From the NCBI RefSeq assembly GCF_001486165.1, contig NZ_LN908977.1:193268-257267 (forward strand): a stretch of 64,000 nt of DNA, in the 5' to 3' direction. Source of the stretch: Bittarella massiliensis (ex Durand et al. 2017) (GTDB lineage Bacteria > Bacillota > Clostridia > Oscillospirales > Ruminococcaceae). This document shows, one piece after another, positions 49,704 through 58,476 of the stretch (position 1 is its first letter; each line of letters starts with the position of its first letter). Below the pieces are notes generated by a model. It searched no databases. It was not told the origin of the DNA and was given only the letters and a program-made list of their open reading frames with translations. The translations under genes were made by a program, and so were the position numbers.

Positions 49704-50528
49704 ATGGAAAACAGCATGGACCGGCGCTTTGCCGTCCTGATAGACGCCGACAATGTGTCGGGCAAATACATCAAGTGCATCCTCGACGAGGTCTCCAGCG
49801 ACGGGATCGCCACCTACAAGCGCATCTACGGGGACTGGTCGAGCCCGCTTCTCCAGTCCTGGAAGAGCCTGCTGCTGGACAACTCGATCCTCCCCATCCA
49901 GCAGTACGGCTACACCACCGGCAAAAACGCCACCGACTCGGCCATGATCATCGACGCCATGGACATCCTCTACTCGGGGAATGTGGAGGGGTTCTACATC
50001 GTCTCCAGCGACAGCGACTTCACCCGGCTGGCCGCCCGGTTGAGGGAGTCGGGGATGTACGTGGTGGGGATGGGGGAGAAAAAGACCCCCCAGCCTTTCA
50101 TCAGCGCCTGCAACAAGTTCCGCTACCTGGAGATCCTGGCGGAGACCGCCGCCCAAGCCGCCGAGAGTGAGGAGACGGAACAGCTGGAAGCGGAGACCGA
50201 GACCCCCGAGACCGCCAAATGCGCCCCCGCCACCGGCGGCTCCCAGCAGATGACCTCGCAAAAGACCATCCGCAAGGCCATCCGCAACATTGTGGAGGAG
50301 ATTTCCGACGAGGACGGCTGGGCCTTTACCGGCGAGCTGGGGAGTGTGCTCACCAAGCGCTACCCCGATTTTGACGTCCGCAATTTCGGCTTTAAGAAGC
50401 TGACCCCCTTTCTCAAGTCCCTGGGGATGCTGGACATCAAGGGCATCCGCTCGGCCGACGGAAACAGCAAGGTGGTCTATGTGCGCCTTCTGGAGCAGAA
50501 AAAGACCGGCGGCAGGGGCGGACGGTAG
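49704..50528 (+). CDS. NYN-domain RNase-like protein with OST-HTH (LOTUS) domain
   Basis: This 274-aa protein starts at ATG 49704. PIN-like NYN domain (~5-150) with acidic residues of the active site in VLIDADNVSG, MIIDAMDILY and VSSDSDFTRLA. A Glu/Ala linker (~155-190) leads to an OST-HTH domain (~195-260: KTIRKAIRNIVEEISDEDGWAFTGELGSVLTKRYPDFDVRNFGFKKLTPFLKSLGM). The pair is the LabA/DUF88 architecture, expected to cut RNA. Confidence 0.85.
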   Translation: MENSMDRRFAVLIDADNVSGKYIKCILDEVSSDGIATYKRIYGDWSSPLLQSWKSLLLDNSILPIQQYGYTTGKNATDSAMIIDAMDILYSGNVEGFYIVSSDSDFTRLAARLRESGMYVVGMGEKKTPQPFISACNKFRYLEILAETAAQAAESEETEQLEAETETPETAKCAPATGGSQQMTSQKTIRKAIRNIVEEISDEDGWAFTGELGSVLTKRYPDFDVRNFGFKKLTPFLKSLGMLDIKGIRSADGNSKVVYVRLLEQKKTGGRGGR

Positions 50529-50958
50529 GCCTGCTTCCCCCTTTAAAACGGGTTGGAGAGGTCGATCTTGACTCAATTGCAGGAGGCAGTGCGCCGCTGG
50601 GGAAATTCTCTGCCAGCGTTACAGGCTTGCTAAGTAGGGACATATACTGAATTGAAATTGTGAAATATGCCCGGATGGAAGGCTGAATAGCCGTTGCTTC
50701 GGCAGTTTTCGCGCCCTCAATTTGCGAAAGGGAAAGACCTGCGCCCATTTGAATAGTGACATGACCACCTGTTTTGGCAGGTGGTTTTTTCTATGCCCAC
50801 GAGGAGGTGAAGTGATGAGAGGGCCCTGCAACCTGCAAATCGAGCAGGCCGGGGCGGGGGCAAAAGGTAGATAGGAACAAGAGGCTTCCGATGAAAGCCC
50901 TCTTTTTGGAAAGAGCCTCGTCTTCCTCGCCCTGCAGAAAAATCCCACCGCCCAACAG
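50529..50958. other. Gene-poor gap with a terminator and a 19-codon frame
   Basis: Hairpin ACCACCTG/CAGGTGGT with T tail at 50764-50790, followed by a strong GAGGAGGTGA site and a frame from ATG 50814 to TAG 50873 (MRGPCNLQIEQ…). The frame may be the remnant 5' end of a lost gene. Confidence 0.4.
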
Positions 50959-51003
50959 AAAGCCCCTGCCGCCCTCCTAGAAAGGAGGGCGGCAGGGGCT
51001 TTT
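50959..51003 (-). terminator. Terminator of the surface protein gene
   Basis: 19-bp stem around AAAGCCCCTGCCGCCCTCC; T tract on the minus strand side and TTTT on the plus side. Confidence 0.8.
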
Positions 51004-51059
51004 ATCACCTTATCCGGTTTGGGATAAGACTGCCGAGAATGTGGGGCCGCCTGAACCGA

Positions 51060-54000
51060 TTAGCGGTTCTCCTGGGCCTCTTCTTCCTCTTCGTCTTTCT
51101 TGAAGAGGAGGGTGAAGGCCTGAGCGGCGATGCCGACGGCGAAGAAGATGGTCCAGATGTCGGCGATGCGGAAGCGCCAGACCATGGGCTGGGTCACGAA
51201 GAAGAGGACAACCAGCAGGGTGGCGATACCGGCCAGGATACCCTTTTTGCCGAGGGTGCGCTTTTTGCTCAAAGCGCCGGCGATGGCGAGGATCAGGGCG
51301 ACAGCGGCGCCGATCAAGTCGAGCAGGGTCATGCGGTCAGCACCGGGGGCTTGGGCCTGCGGGGTCTCATTGTCGAGGATCTCCTCGGTGGGGCCGTCGA
51401 CCGGGGTCTGTGCCTCGGGGGTCTCGTTGTCGGGGATGGTCACCTGGTCAGCCGGGGTGTTGTTGGCCGGCGTGTTGTTGGCCGGCGTGTTGTCAGCGGG
51501 AGTATTGCCGCCGGGGGTGACAGCCGGGGTGACGGGGTTGGTCGGGTTGACCGGGGCAGTGGGATCAGTCGGGATAGCGGGGTCGGTCGGAATGATGGGG
51601 TCGACCGGGCCCACAGGGGGCTCCTCCTCATCCGGCGGGGTGGGGTTCACGGGCCCTTCGGGCTCGACCTCCCGCCAGAGGGCGGTGACGGTCAGTTCGC
51701 CGGTGACCTTCGAAAAGTCGGTATCCCAGCCGGCAAATTCCCAGCCCTCATCAGGGGTGGCCTGAGGGGCCACGGCGGCTTCGCCGTGCCAGATGGTCTG
51801 CCGGGCGTCGCCAGAGACGGTGCCGTGCTCGCCGGGTAGGAAGGTGACGGTGTAGGAGGCCCGGTTGTAGAGGGCGGTCAGCTCGATGTCGGAGGTGAGA
51901 CGGGTGTCGATGTCGTAGAGGTTGCCGTCTTTGTCGGCCCAGCCCTGGAAGGTGTAGCCGTCGTTCATGGTGGGGTCGGGCAGGTCGGCCAGCTTGCCGT
52001 AGTTGGGGACGCTGGCGGTGCTGCTCTCCAGGCTGCCGGCGGCAGCGGGCAGAGCAAAGGTCACGGTGTTCTCCTTGGCCTGGTAGACCAGGGTGTAGGT
52101 GTTGTCGCCGGTGACTTTGGGATCGGTGGTCAGCAGATTGCCGTCCTTGTCGTAGACGCCCACCGCCTCATAGCCGATGAGGGTGGGGAACAGCTGGCGG
52201 TCGGTCATGCCGTGGAGGACGGTGCCCTCCTGCACGGGCAGGGAGCTGTCTTCCAGGGTGACAGGGGCCTCCTCGTCGCCCTGCAGAGCCGAGACATTTT
52301 CCAGGGGGTTGCCGTCGGTGTCTCTGAACTGAGAGGTGACGGTAAAGGTCTTTTCCTCCCAGAGGGCGGTCACGGTCAGCTCGCCGGTAATCTTCGAGAA
52401 ATCGGCGCTCCAGCCGGCAAACGCCCAGCCCTCATTGGGGACAGGGGTGGGGGCCACTGCGGCCTCGCCGTGGTAGACTTGCTGGTTGGTCTCCCCTTCC
52501 AGGGAACCGTGCTCGCCGGGCAGGAAGGTGACGGTGTAAGAAAGGTGGGTGATGTCGGCGGTCAGTTCCAGGTCGGAGGTGATGCGGACCGAGGGGTCGT
52601 AGGCACTGCCGTCGGGCAGCTTCCAGCCGTGGAAGACGTAGCCGTCGTTGGCGTTGAAAGCGGGGGCGTCCAGCTTGGCGTAGAGGGGAACCGAAATCGA
52701 CTCGCTCTCCACCGAACCGGCGGCGCTGTCAAAGTGCAGGGTGACGGTGTAGTTGACCGGGGTGTAGCGGACAAAGTAGGCGTTGTCGTGGGCCATCCCT
52801 TTGACCTCCACCGCATCGGTGGTCACCTTGTTGCCGTAGTTGTCGTAGATGCCCTCAAAGGTGTAGCCCACCAGGGTCTTGGCGGCGGGGAGGGTGTACT
52901 CGCTGCCGACGGGAATCTTGTCGTGCTGTTCGTCGATCAGCGTCAGGGGCTGCTCGCTGTCGCCCACCAGTTCGCTCACCTGGCCGAGAGGGGCACCGGT
53001 GGCGCTGTTTTCGTAGAAGATGGTGACCACGTTGGTCTGCCGGGAGAACTGGGCCACGTAGGTGATGTCGCCGGCGAGGGGAGCTTTGACATTTTTCTGG
53101 TTGGGGCCGATGGCGATCTTGTCGCTGCCCTCAGCGGCCCAGCCGATGAAGACGTAGCCGGATTTGGCATTGACGGTGGGGACCTTGACGTTGGCATTGC
53201 CGTAGACCGACTGCACCGGTTTGCCGCCGGAGATGGAGCCGGCGCTCTCGTTCACCTGGAAGGTGACGGTGTTGAGGCGGGGGCCGCCAACGGCCACGTC
53301 GGCGCTGGCGACAGCGGTGCCGTCTTTCAGGTGCAGCTGGGCGGTGAGGATCGCCGAGGCGTTGTTGTTTTGCAGTTTGGTGACGGTGTAGGTGTTTTCG
53401 CTCCCTTTGGGGGAGACGCCGAAGTTCTCGTTGCCGGCAAAGGTCAGGTAGCTGCCGCTCAGGTCGGTCTTGCCGATCTCGGCGGTGTAGGCCTCAGGGA
53501 TGGTGACGCTGCCGAAGTTGTCGACCTCGGGGCAGGCAATGAGGGTGTGCTCGATGTTGTTGCGGTCCCTGGTATAGACTTTGACGGAGACCTTGTAGCT
53601 GGTTCCGGATTTCAAATCGACCCGGTTGCCGCCGCCGGCGCCGAGGATGAACTGCTGCTCGACCCAGTAGCCGTTGCCGACTCCCTCCAGCTTGTGGTTG
53701 CCGTCGAGGGGGTAGTGGATGGTGGTGTGCACCGTCTCGCCCTGTCCCTTCGGGGTAAAGGTGTACTCGATGCGCTGGATGTCGTAGTAGGTGTCGGTGT
53801 AGGAGCCGCGCACCAGCTTGAAGCCGAGCTGGAAGCCCTTGTCGCTCACCGTCTTGGCGACGGTGTTTTCCAGCGAGGGGGCGAAGGCGACGTCCCCGCT
53901 CTCCCCATTTTTGAGGGAGAGGTTGGCGGGACTGGCGGCCAGGGAGGCAGTCAGCTTGTAGGTGACGGTTTCGATGTTGTGGGGGGCGGTGATGGAGTAG

Positions 54001-54161
54001 GTCTTGTGGTCGAACTTGACTTCGGTGTCATATTTGGAATTTTGCTCGGTGACCGAAGAAGAGCCGATGCCGGATTCCGGCTTGTTGGCAAAGGCGGTGG
54101 CGGGGAAGCAGCCCAGTGCCAAAACAAGGGCGGTCAGGCAGGCCAGCACTCGTTTTTTCAT
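51060..54161 (-). CDS. InlB B-repeat surface protein with C-terminal membrane domain
   Basis: This 1033-aa protein has a signal peptide (~1-25, ending TAFA). Residues ~30-310 form an unfamiliar beta domain; ~310-860 contain repeated Flg_new/InlB B-type units (GYVFIGWAAEGSD, GYVFHGWKLPDGS, GWAFAGWSADFSKITGELTVTALW, GYTFQGWADKDGN, GWEFAGWDTDFSKVTGELTVTALW) with MucBP-like modules between. Residues ~870-960 are Pro/Thr/Asn-rich (TPANNTPANNTPADQ). The end has three hydrophobic helices and an acidic tail (FKKDEEEEEAQENR) instead of an LPXTG sorting signal. A membrane-tethered adhesin is likely. Confidence 0.85.
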   Translation of the reverse strand: MKKRVLACLTALVLALGCFPATAFANKPESGIGSSSVTEQNSKYDTEVKFDHKTYSITAPHNIETVTYKLTASLAASPANLSLKNGESGDVAFAPSLENTVAKTVSDKGFQLGFKLVRGSYTDTYYDIQRIEYTFTPKGQGETVHTTIHYPLDGNHKLEGVGNGYWVEQQFILGAGGGNRVDLKSGTSYKVSVKVYTRDRNNIEHTLIACPEVDNFGSVTIPEAYTAEIGKTDLSGSYLTFAGNENFGVSPKGSENTYTVTKLQNNNASAILTAQLHLKDGTAVASADVAVGGPRLNTVTFQVNESAGSISGGKPVQSVYGNANVKVPTVNAKSGYVFIGWAAEGSDKIAIGPNQKNVKAPLAGDITYVAQFSRQTNVVTIFYENSATGAPLGQVSELVGDSEQPLTLIDEQHDKIPVGSEYTLPAAKTLVGYTFEGIYDNYGNKVTTDAVEVKGMAHDNAYFVRYTPVNYTVTLHFDSAAGSVESESISVPLYAKLDAPAFNANDGYVFHGWKLPDGSAYDPSVRITSDLELTADITHLSYTVTFLPGEHGSLEGETNQQVYHGEAAVAPTPVPNEGWAFAGWSADFSKITGELTVTALWEEKTFTVTSQFRDTDGNPLENVSALQGDEEAPVTLEDSSLPVQEGTVLHGMTDRQLFPTLIGYEAVGVYDKDGNLLTTDPKVTGDNTYTLVYQAKENTVTFALPAAAGSLESSTASVPNYGKLADLPDPTMNDGYTFQGWADKDGNLYDIDTRLTSDIELTALYNRASYTVTFLPGEHGTVSGDARQTIWHGEAAVAPQATPDEGWEFAGWDTDFSKVTGELTVTALWREVEPEGPVNPTPPDEEEPPVGPVDPIIPTDPAIPTDPTAPVNPTNPVTPAVTPGGNTPADNTPANNTPANNTPADQVTIPDNETPEAQTPVDGPTEEILDNETPQAQAPGADRMTLLDLIGAAVALILAIAGALSKKRTLGKKGILAGIATLLVVLFFVTQPMVWRFRIADIWTIFFAVGIAAQAFTLLFKKDEEEEEAQENR

Positions 54162-54229
54162 GTTGATTTCCTCCTCTATTGCAGTGTTTCAAGCGTCACG
54201 AAAGGCACGCGATCTCTGTTTCTATCCCC

Positions 54230-54268
54230 ATTCTATCGGCGAGCGGTCACAGAACCGGTCACGAAACC
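54230..54268 (-). promoter_or_regulatory. SARP-type direct repeats and -10 box of the surface protein gene
   Basis: Two adjacent 12-bp direct repeats, GGTTTCGTGACC (54268-54257) and GGTTCTGTGACC (54256-54245), end nine bases before a TAGAAT -10 box (54235-54230) on the minus strand. There is no -35 box. This is the geometry of SARP/BTAD-activated promoters, and a BTAD regulator gene lies immediately upstream. Confidence 0.6.
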
Positions 54269-54356
54269 GAAATTTTTACAAAAAAGGCAAGAAGTTTTTT
54301 AACGGCTGCCGGCAGGGGGCGGGGAGGGCGCGCCCTCGCCCTGGCGAAAAGGAGGC

Positions 54357-54387
54357 AAAAAGAGCCCCGGACAGCGGCGTCCGGGGC
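54357..54387 (-). terminator. Terminator of the pilus/regulator operon
   Basis: On the minus strand GCCCCGGAC-GCCGCT-GTCCGGGGC followed by TCTTTTTT. Confidence 0.85.
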
Positions 54388-54402
54388 GGAGGGAGGACCT
54401 GT

Positions 54403-55611
54403 TCAGACGATAGGGGAGAGCTCTCTGGCCTTGGGCTGCAGCCGCACCCCTTTGGGGGGCTGCTCGGCGGCAAAACATTTCTGCAGCCGCTCGGTGATGA
54501 TCTCCACGTCGGAGAACTGGCGCACCGAGAGCATGAGGATATACTGGCTTTTGGAGTAGCGGGAGAAGACGTCCCCCTTGCGCAGGGCGCGGGAGATGGC
54601 GCTCTTGAGTTTGAGCATGGCAGTGACGTTGAGGTCTTTGGGCAGCACCCCGCCGCTGGGCTTGGTGAGGGTCAGGAGGAGGAGCACCACGTTGTTGCCC
54701 GCCCGCTCGGCGCTGCGGGCCACCATGTGGTAGATGTGCTTGAACATCTCATACGGGCAGAAATAGGCGCCGCGGATGGGCCGCTGGTCCTTGGTGATTT
54801 CGGCCAGGTCCTCCTGGATCTGCTGCAGGTCCTGCTCGATGAGGTTGGTGCCTTCGCTGGCCCAGAAGTAGATCTGGCGGATCTCGGCGCACAGCCGCTC
54901 CCCCAGCTCGTCGTAAAAGAGGTTGGCGGTGATGGGGTAGTAGTTGAGGATGGCCTTCTTCATCCCCAACTGCTGCATGGCGGTGAACATATAGAGGTAG
55001 ATGGGCTCCCGCAGGGGCTCGATGAGGTTTGCCTTGCGGCAGATGGCCAGCACCTCCTCGCAGTGCTCGCTCGAGGGGTCTTTGAGCAGTTGGGCGCAGA
55101 CCCTGTCCACCGCGTCCAGGTAGAGGCGGCGGTAGTAGACGTTGTACTGCACGATCCACCGCTGGGTGGGGAGGTTTTGCAGCAGGTCCCCCGAGTAGAG
55201 GGAGAAGAGGGCCTTTCCCGCCCGGAGGAGTTCGCCGTCGGACACGCCGGGGCGGGTGATGGTGCGGTAGCACTCCTCGGCCTCCTCGGTGTCCAGCTCT
55301 ACCGGGAAGTCGGGGGTCAGCTGGTAGCGGTTTTTGGAGCTGCGGATACAATCCCCTTCCAGCCCCGCGTCCCGCAGCTGTTTGCGCAGGTTGTAGATGG
55401 CGTTTTTCAGGGCGCCGGCGGGATTTTCCAGGTCCTCGTCCTCCCAGAGGGCCTCGATGAGCTGCTCGTTGGTCACCGCCTCCTGCCGGTGCAGCAGCAG
55501 GTAGGCAAAGGCCTCCGCCGGGCGGCCCAGCCGGCCCTTGCTCTCCAACAGGACCCGGTCGCCCTGCACGGCGCGCAGCCCCCCAAAGAGGCGGACAGTC
55601 AGTGTGTTCAC
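54403..55611 (-). CDS. BTAD/winged-helix (SARP-like) transcriptional activator
   Basis: This 402-aa protein starts at GTG 55611 with AGGAG upstream. Winged helix (~1-100: VRLFGG…RPAEAFAYLLLHRQEAVTNEQLIEALWEDEDLENPAGALKNAIYNLRKQL) followed by a TPR-type BTAD domain (~105-255: DTEEAEECYRTI… RRLYLDAVDRVCAQL…EPIYLYMFTAMQQLGMKKAILNYY). The C-terminal ~140 residues resemble a degenerate GGDEF-like fold (NVTAMLKLKSAISRALRKGDVFSRYSKSQYILML). It lies 25 bp after pilT and probably is transcribed with it. Confidence 0.8.
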   Translation of the reverse strand: MNTLTVRLFGGLRAVQGDRVLLESKGRLGRPAEAFAYLLLHRQEAVTNEQLIEALWEDEDLENPAGALKNAIYNLRKQLRDAGLEGDCIRSSKNRYQLTPDFPVELDTEEAEECYRTITRPGVSDGELLRAGKALFSLYSGDLLQNLPTQRWIVQYNVYYRRLYLDAVDRVCAQLLKDPSSEHCEEVLAICRKANLIEPLREPIYLYMFTAMQQLGMKKAILNYYPITANLFYDELGERLCAEIRQIYFWASEGTNLIEQDLQQIQEDLAEITKDQRPIRGAYFCPYEMFKHIYHMVARSAERAGNNVVLLLLTLTKPSGGVLPKDLNVTAMLKLKSAISRALRKGDVFSRYSKSQYILMLSVRQFSDVEIITERLQKCFAAEQPPKGVRLQPKARELSPIV

Positions 55612-55636
55612 GGCAATGCTCCTTTCTCCCGCGGGC

Positions 55637-56704
55637 CTAGCGGCCGGCCTGCAACTTTTTCTGCATGGTTTCCAAATTGAGGCAGTACATGGCGGCGGTC
55701 TCGGCCGAGATGGCCCCCTGTTTCCAGAGTTCCAGCAGGCTTTGGTCCATGGTGCGCATCCCCTGGTCGGCCCCGGCGAAGATGGCCGAGTCGATTTGGT
55801 GGCTCTTCTGCTCCCGGATCATGTTTTTGATGGCGGGGTTGACCAGCATGATCTCAAAGGCGGGGACCAGCGCCCCGTCCAGGGTGGGGACAAGCTGCTG
55901 GCAGATGACCGCCTGCAGCACCATGGACAGCTGCACCCGCACCTGCTGCTGGGCGTTGGCGGGGAAGACGTCGATGATGCGGTCGATGGTGTTGGCCGCC
56001 CCGGTGGTGTGCAGGGTGGAGAAGAGCAGCTGCCCGGTCTCGGCGGCGGTCATGGCCACCTCGATGGTCTCGTAGTCGCGCATCTCCCCCAGCAAGATGA
56101 CGTCCGGGCTCTCCCGCAGGGCCGCCCGCAGCGCCCGCACATAGCTGCCGGCGTCGCTGGTGATCTCCCGCTGGGTGACGATGCACTTCTGGTGGCGGTG
56201 GATGTATTCGATGGGGTCCTCCATGGTGATGATGTGGCCCTCGCGGTTTTGATTGATGTGGTCCACCATGCAGGCCAGGGTGGTGGACTTGCCGCTGCCG
56301 GCGGGGCCGGTGACCAGCACCAACCCCTTGGTCTTTTCGGCGATCTGCATCACCACCGGGGGGATGTGCAGGTCCTCCGGCTGGGGAAGGCCGAAGCGGA
56401 TGACCCGGATCACCGCCGCCAGACTGCCCCGCTGGCGAAAGATGTTCACCCGAAAGCGCCCCAGGTTTTGAATGGAGAAGGAGAAGTCGTCGTCCCCCTC
56501 CAGGGCGAAGTGGGGGGACTGCTCCTTCCCGGCGATCTCGTAGACGGCTTTGACCACCGCCGCCGTCCGGTCGGGCATCAGCCGCTCCCCCTCGGTGCGG
56601 ACGATGTGCCCGTTTTGCCGGTAGGAGAGGGGGAGTCCGGCGATGACGAAGATGTCTGACGCCCCGCAGTCCACCGCCTGTTTCAAAATAGCTGTGATGT
56701 CCAT
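55637..56704 (-). CDS. pilT: Type IV pilus retraction ATPase PilT
   Basis: This 355-aa protein has an N-terminal PAS-like domain with ASDIFVIAGLPLSYRQNG, Walker A GPAGSGKST near residue 137, Asp box MEDPIEYIHRH, Walker B VILLGEMRD and His box LFSTLHTTGAANTIDRIIDVFP. It powers pilus retraction (twitching) as a cytoplasmic hexamer. No PilB-type extension ATPase is in the window. Confidence 0.92.
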   Translation of the reverse strand: MDITAILKQAVDCGASDIFVIAGLPLSYRQNGHIVRTEGERLMPDRTAAVVKAVYEIAGKEQSPHFALEGDDDFSFSIQNLGRFRVNIFRQRGSLAAVIRVIRFGLPQPEDLHIPPVVMQIAEKTKGLVLVTGPAGSGKSTTLACMVDHINQNREGHIITMEDPIEYIHRHQKCIVTQREITSDAGSYVRALRAALRESPDVILLGEMRDYETIEVAMTAAETGQLLFSTLHTTGAANTIDRIIDVFPANAQQQVRVQLSMVLQAVICQQLVPTLDGALVPAFEIMLVNPAIKNMIREQKSHQIDSAIFAGADQGMRTMDQSLLELWKQGAISAETAAMYCLNLETMQKKLQAGR

Positions 56705-56744
56705 TGGCCTGATACCTCCCGGATGAATGGATGTGTTGACGGCC

Positions 56745-57206
56745 CTAGCTCTGGCCGTCCCAGAGCCCGCCCTGGGGACCGCCCCCCTCCCAGGGGGTGA
56801 TCACCTGCCAGCCGCGCACCCGGTAGCGGGTCGTGCCGCCGGTCAGCTCGACGGTGAGCTGCAACTGCCGTTCCCCCTGGTCGCCCAGGGTGGCGACCAG
56901 GGTCTTGCCCTCCCACCGCAGCTGCCCATCCAGCCGCTGGGCGGCCAGGGCCTGCAGGTCGGCGGGGCTTTGGTCTCCCGCCTCGAGGAGGAGGGCGTCC
57001 AGCTGGGCCAGCCACTGCTGGCCCGCCAGCTCCAGGGCATAGGTGGTGCGGGTGGTCTCGCCGCTGCGCTCGGCCAGCTTGCGGTCGGCCGCGGCGGTGG
57101 TGAGGGAGAGCACCGCCAGGGCCGCCAGGCAGATGCTCATCACCACCAGCAAGATGGTCAGGGCCCCGGTCTTGACCGGCTGTTGGCCCGCTGTCTGCCG
57201 CCTCAC
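56745..57206 (-). CDS. Pilus-operon membrane-anchored protein 4
   Basis: This 153-aa protein starts at GTG 57206, overlapping the previous stop. One N-terminal hydrophobic helix (GALTILLVVMSICLAALAVLSLTTA) and a periplasm-facing domain ending VITPWEGGGPQGGLWDGQS. No prepilin cleavage motif. Similar to DUF4860-type accessory proteins of clostridial pilus clusters. Confidence 0.65.
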   Translation of the reverse strand: MRRQTAGQQPVKTGALTILLVVMSICLAALAVLSLTTAAADRKLAERSGETTRTTYALELAGQQWLAQLDALLLEAGDQSPADLQALAAQRLDGQLRWEGKTLVATLGDQGERQLQLTVELTGGTTRYRVRGWQVITPWEGGGPQGGLWDGQS

Positions 57207-57634
57207 GGCTGTCCCCCCTCTCCCTGCCAGTACCGGCCGGTCTCCAGGGAGAAGCTGGCCTTCTCCCCCCGCCCGGCGGAGATCTGGGCCCGGGCCAGCC
57301 GGCCGCCGGCGGTCTCCTCCGCCCGCAGCTCCACCAGCACCCAACCGTCGCCCCCCCCGAGGGGGAGGCGGGCGGTGTAGCGGTCCCCGTCTCGGGACAG
57401 TTGGGCCCCGGCGCCCTGTACGGCCGCCGCCCAATCCTCCAGGGTGGGGGCGGCAGCCAGCCGCTCCGCCTCCTCCTCGGCGGCGAACTCGGCCCGGGTC
57501 ATCTCCTCGGCCAGGTGGCTGCTTTGCAGGGCGGTGGAGAAGAGCTGGGCGATGACCGCGGCGGTGCAGAGGAGGAAGAAGAGGGTGATGGCCGTCTCCA
57601 CATAGAAGGCGGCGCTTCGGTTGCGGCGGCTCAT
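57203..57634 (-). CDS. Pilus-operon membrane-anchored protein 3
   Basis: This 143-aa protein starts at ATG 57634 with a four-base ATGA overlap. N-terminal MSRRNRSAAFYVETAITLFFLLCTAAVIAQLF is pilin-like (hydrophobic helix with Glu near its start) but lacks the Gly before a Phe. Then a small extracellular domain. A minor-pilin-like part of the pilus assembly. Confidence 0.65.
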   Translation of the reverse strand: MSRRNRSAAFYVETAITLFFLLCTAAVIAQLFSTALQSSHLAEEMTRAEFAAEEEAERLAAAPTLEDWAAAVQGAGAQLSRDGDRYTARLPLGGGDGWVLVELRAEETAGGRLARAQISAGRGEKASFSLETGRYWQGEGGQP

Positions 57635-58101
57635 TGTTCTCCCCCCTCTGTGCTGCGCAGGGCGTAGGAAAAGGCGCTTCCATCTATTTGCAGGTGCAGG
57701 GTGTCCCCCTCCCGCCGGGCGGAGAACTGCCCGGCGGGGCAGACCACCTGGGCCAGAGAGGGGTCGCCCCCCTCCCCGGCGGGGAGGTATTCCTCCACCA
57801 GGTTGCCGTTTGCCAGGTAGATGCGGGTCTCAAAGACCTCGTCCCCCGCCCGCTCGGAGAGGACCAGAACGTCCCCTGCCGCCCCGGTCTCGACGGCGGC
57901 CATCCCCGCCTGGTCGCCGCCGCGCAGCTTGGTCAGCAGATAGGCGCGCCCGGCCCGGGCGGCCTGGTTCCCCTCCATCCCGGCCACGGTGTCCCGGTAG
58001 CTGGAAGAGCCCAGGATGACCAGGAGCAGCATCGCCAGCAAAAAGGAGAAAAAGACGGCCGTCGCCGAGGCGAACTGCCCCCCCGCCTGCTTTTTCTTCA
58101 C
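57631..58101 (-). CDS. Pilus-operon membrane-anchored protein 2
   Basis: This 156-aa protein starts at GTG 58101. N-terminal helix (FASATAVFFSFLLAMLLLVILGSSSY) followed by a domain with DVLVLSERAGDEVFETRIYLANGNLVEEYLPAGE. DUF4860-like. Coupled to the following gene. Confidence 0.65.
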   Translation of the reverse strand: MKKKQAGGQFASATAVFFSFLLAMLLLVILGSSSYRDTVAGMEGNQAARAGRAYLLTKLRGGDQAGMAAVETGAAGDVLVLSERAGDEVFETRIYLANGNLVEEYLPAGEGGDPSLAQVVCPAGQFSARREGDTLHLQIDGSAFSYALRSTEGGEQ

Positions 58102-58135
58102 GCCTGATTCCCCCTTTCCTCGGCCGCTCTCGCCG

Positions 58136-58462
58136 TCAGCTTTCTTTTTCCAGCACGGTGATCTGGGGCGCCACATTGGGGGCGAGGATGTTGTAGTCCA
58201 CAATGTAGCGCCGGTGGTTGATCTGCAGCCCGTAGCGCTCTTCCAGGTACTGCAAGTCGGCGGGGTAGGCCCCCTCGACGGCGTAGCACTGCACCACCGC
58301 CCGGCGCACCGCCGCCTCGGCCGAGGCGGCCGACTGCCGGCTCAGATCCCCCTGCACCCTGGGCAGCAGCAGGAGACAGCCGGTCAGCAGCAGCGCCGCC
58401 AGCGCGAGGAGGAGCAGCCGGACCCGCCGGGCCCGCCGCCGCTGGGCAAACGAGGTGTACAC
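58136..58462 (-). CDS. Pilus-operon membrane-anchored protein 1
   Basis: This 108-aa protein starts at GTG 58462. Basic N-terminus (RRRARRVRLLLLALAALLLTGCLLLL) with one helix and a short domain (CYAVEGAYPADLQYLEERYGLQINHRRYIVDYNIL) resembling the C-terminal part of small pseudopilins. The TGC could mimic a lipobox, but the long continuing helix argues for a membrane anchor. Confidence 0.65.
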   Translation of the reverse strand: MYTSFAQRRRARRVRLLLLALAALLLTGCLLLLPRVQGDLSRQSAASAEAAVRRAVVQCYAVEGAYPADLQYLEERYGLQINHRRYIVDYNILAPNVAPQITVLEKES

Positions 58463-58476
58463 AGCAAAGCCCCCCT

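Noticed and set aside
52212..54302. Long plus-strand frame antisense to the InlB-repeat gene (696 codons)
   Set aside because: Val/Gly/Asp-rich shadow translation of the repeat-coding strand without ribosome binding site; similar shadows oppose the MATE, MFS, RqcH and trxB genes.
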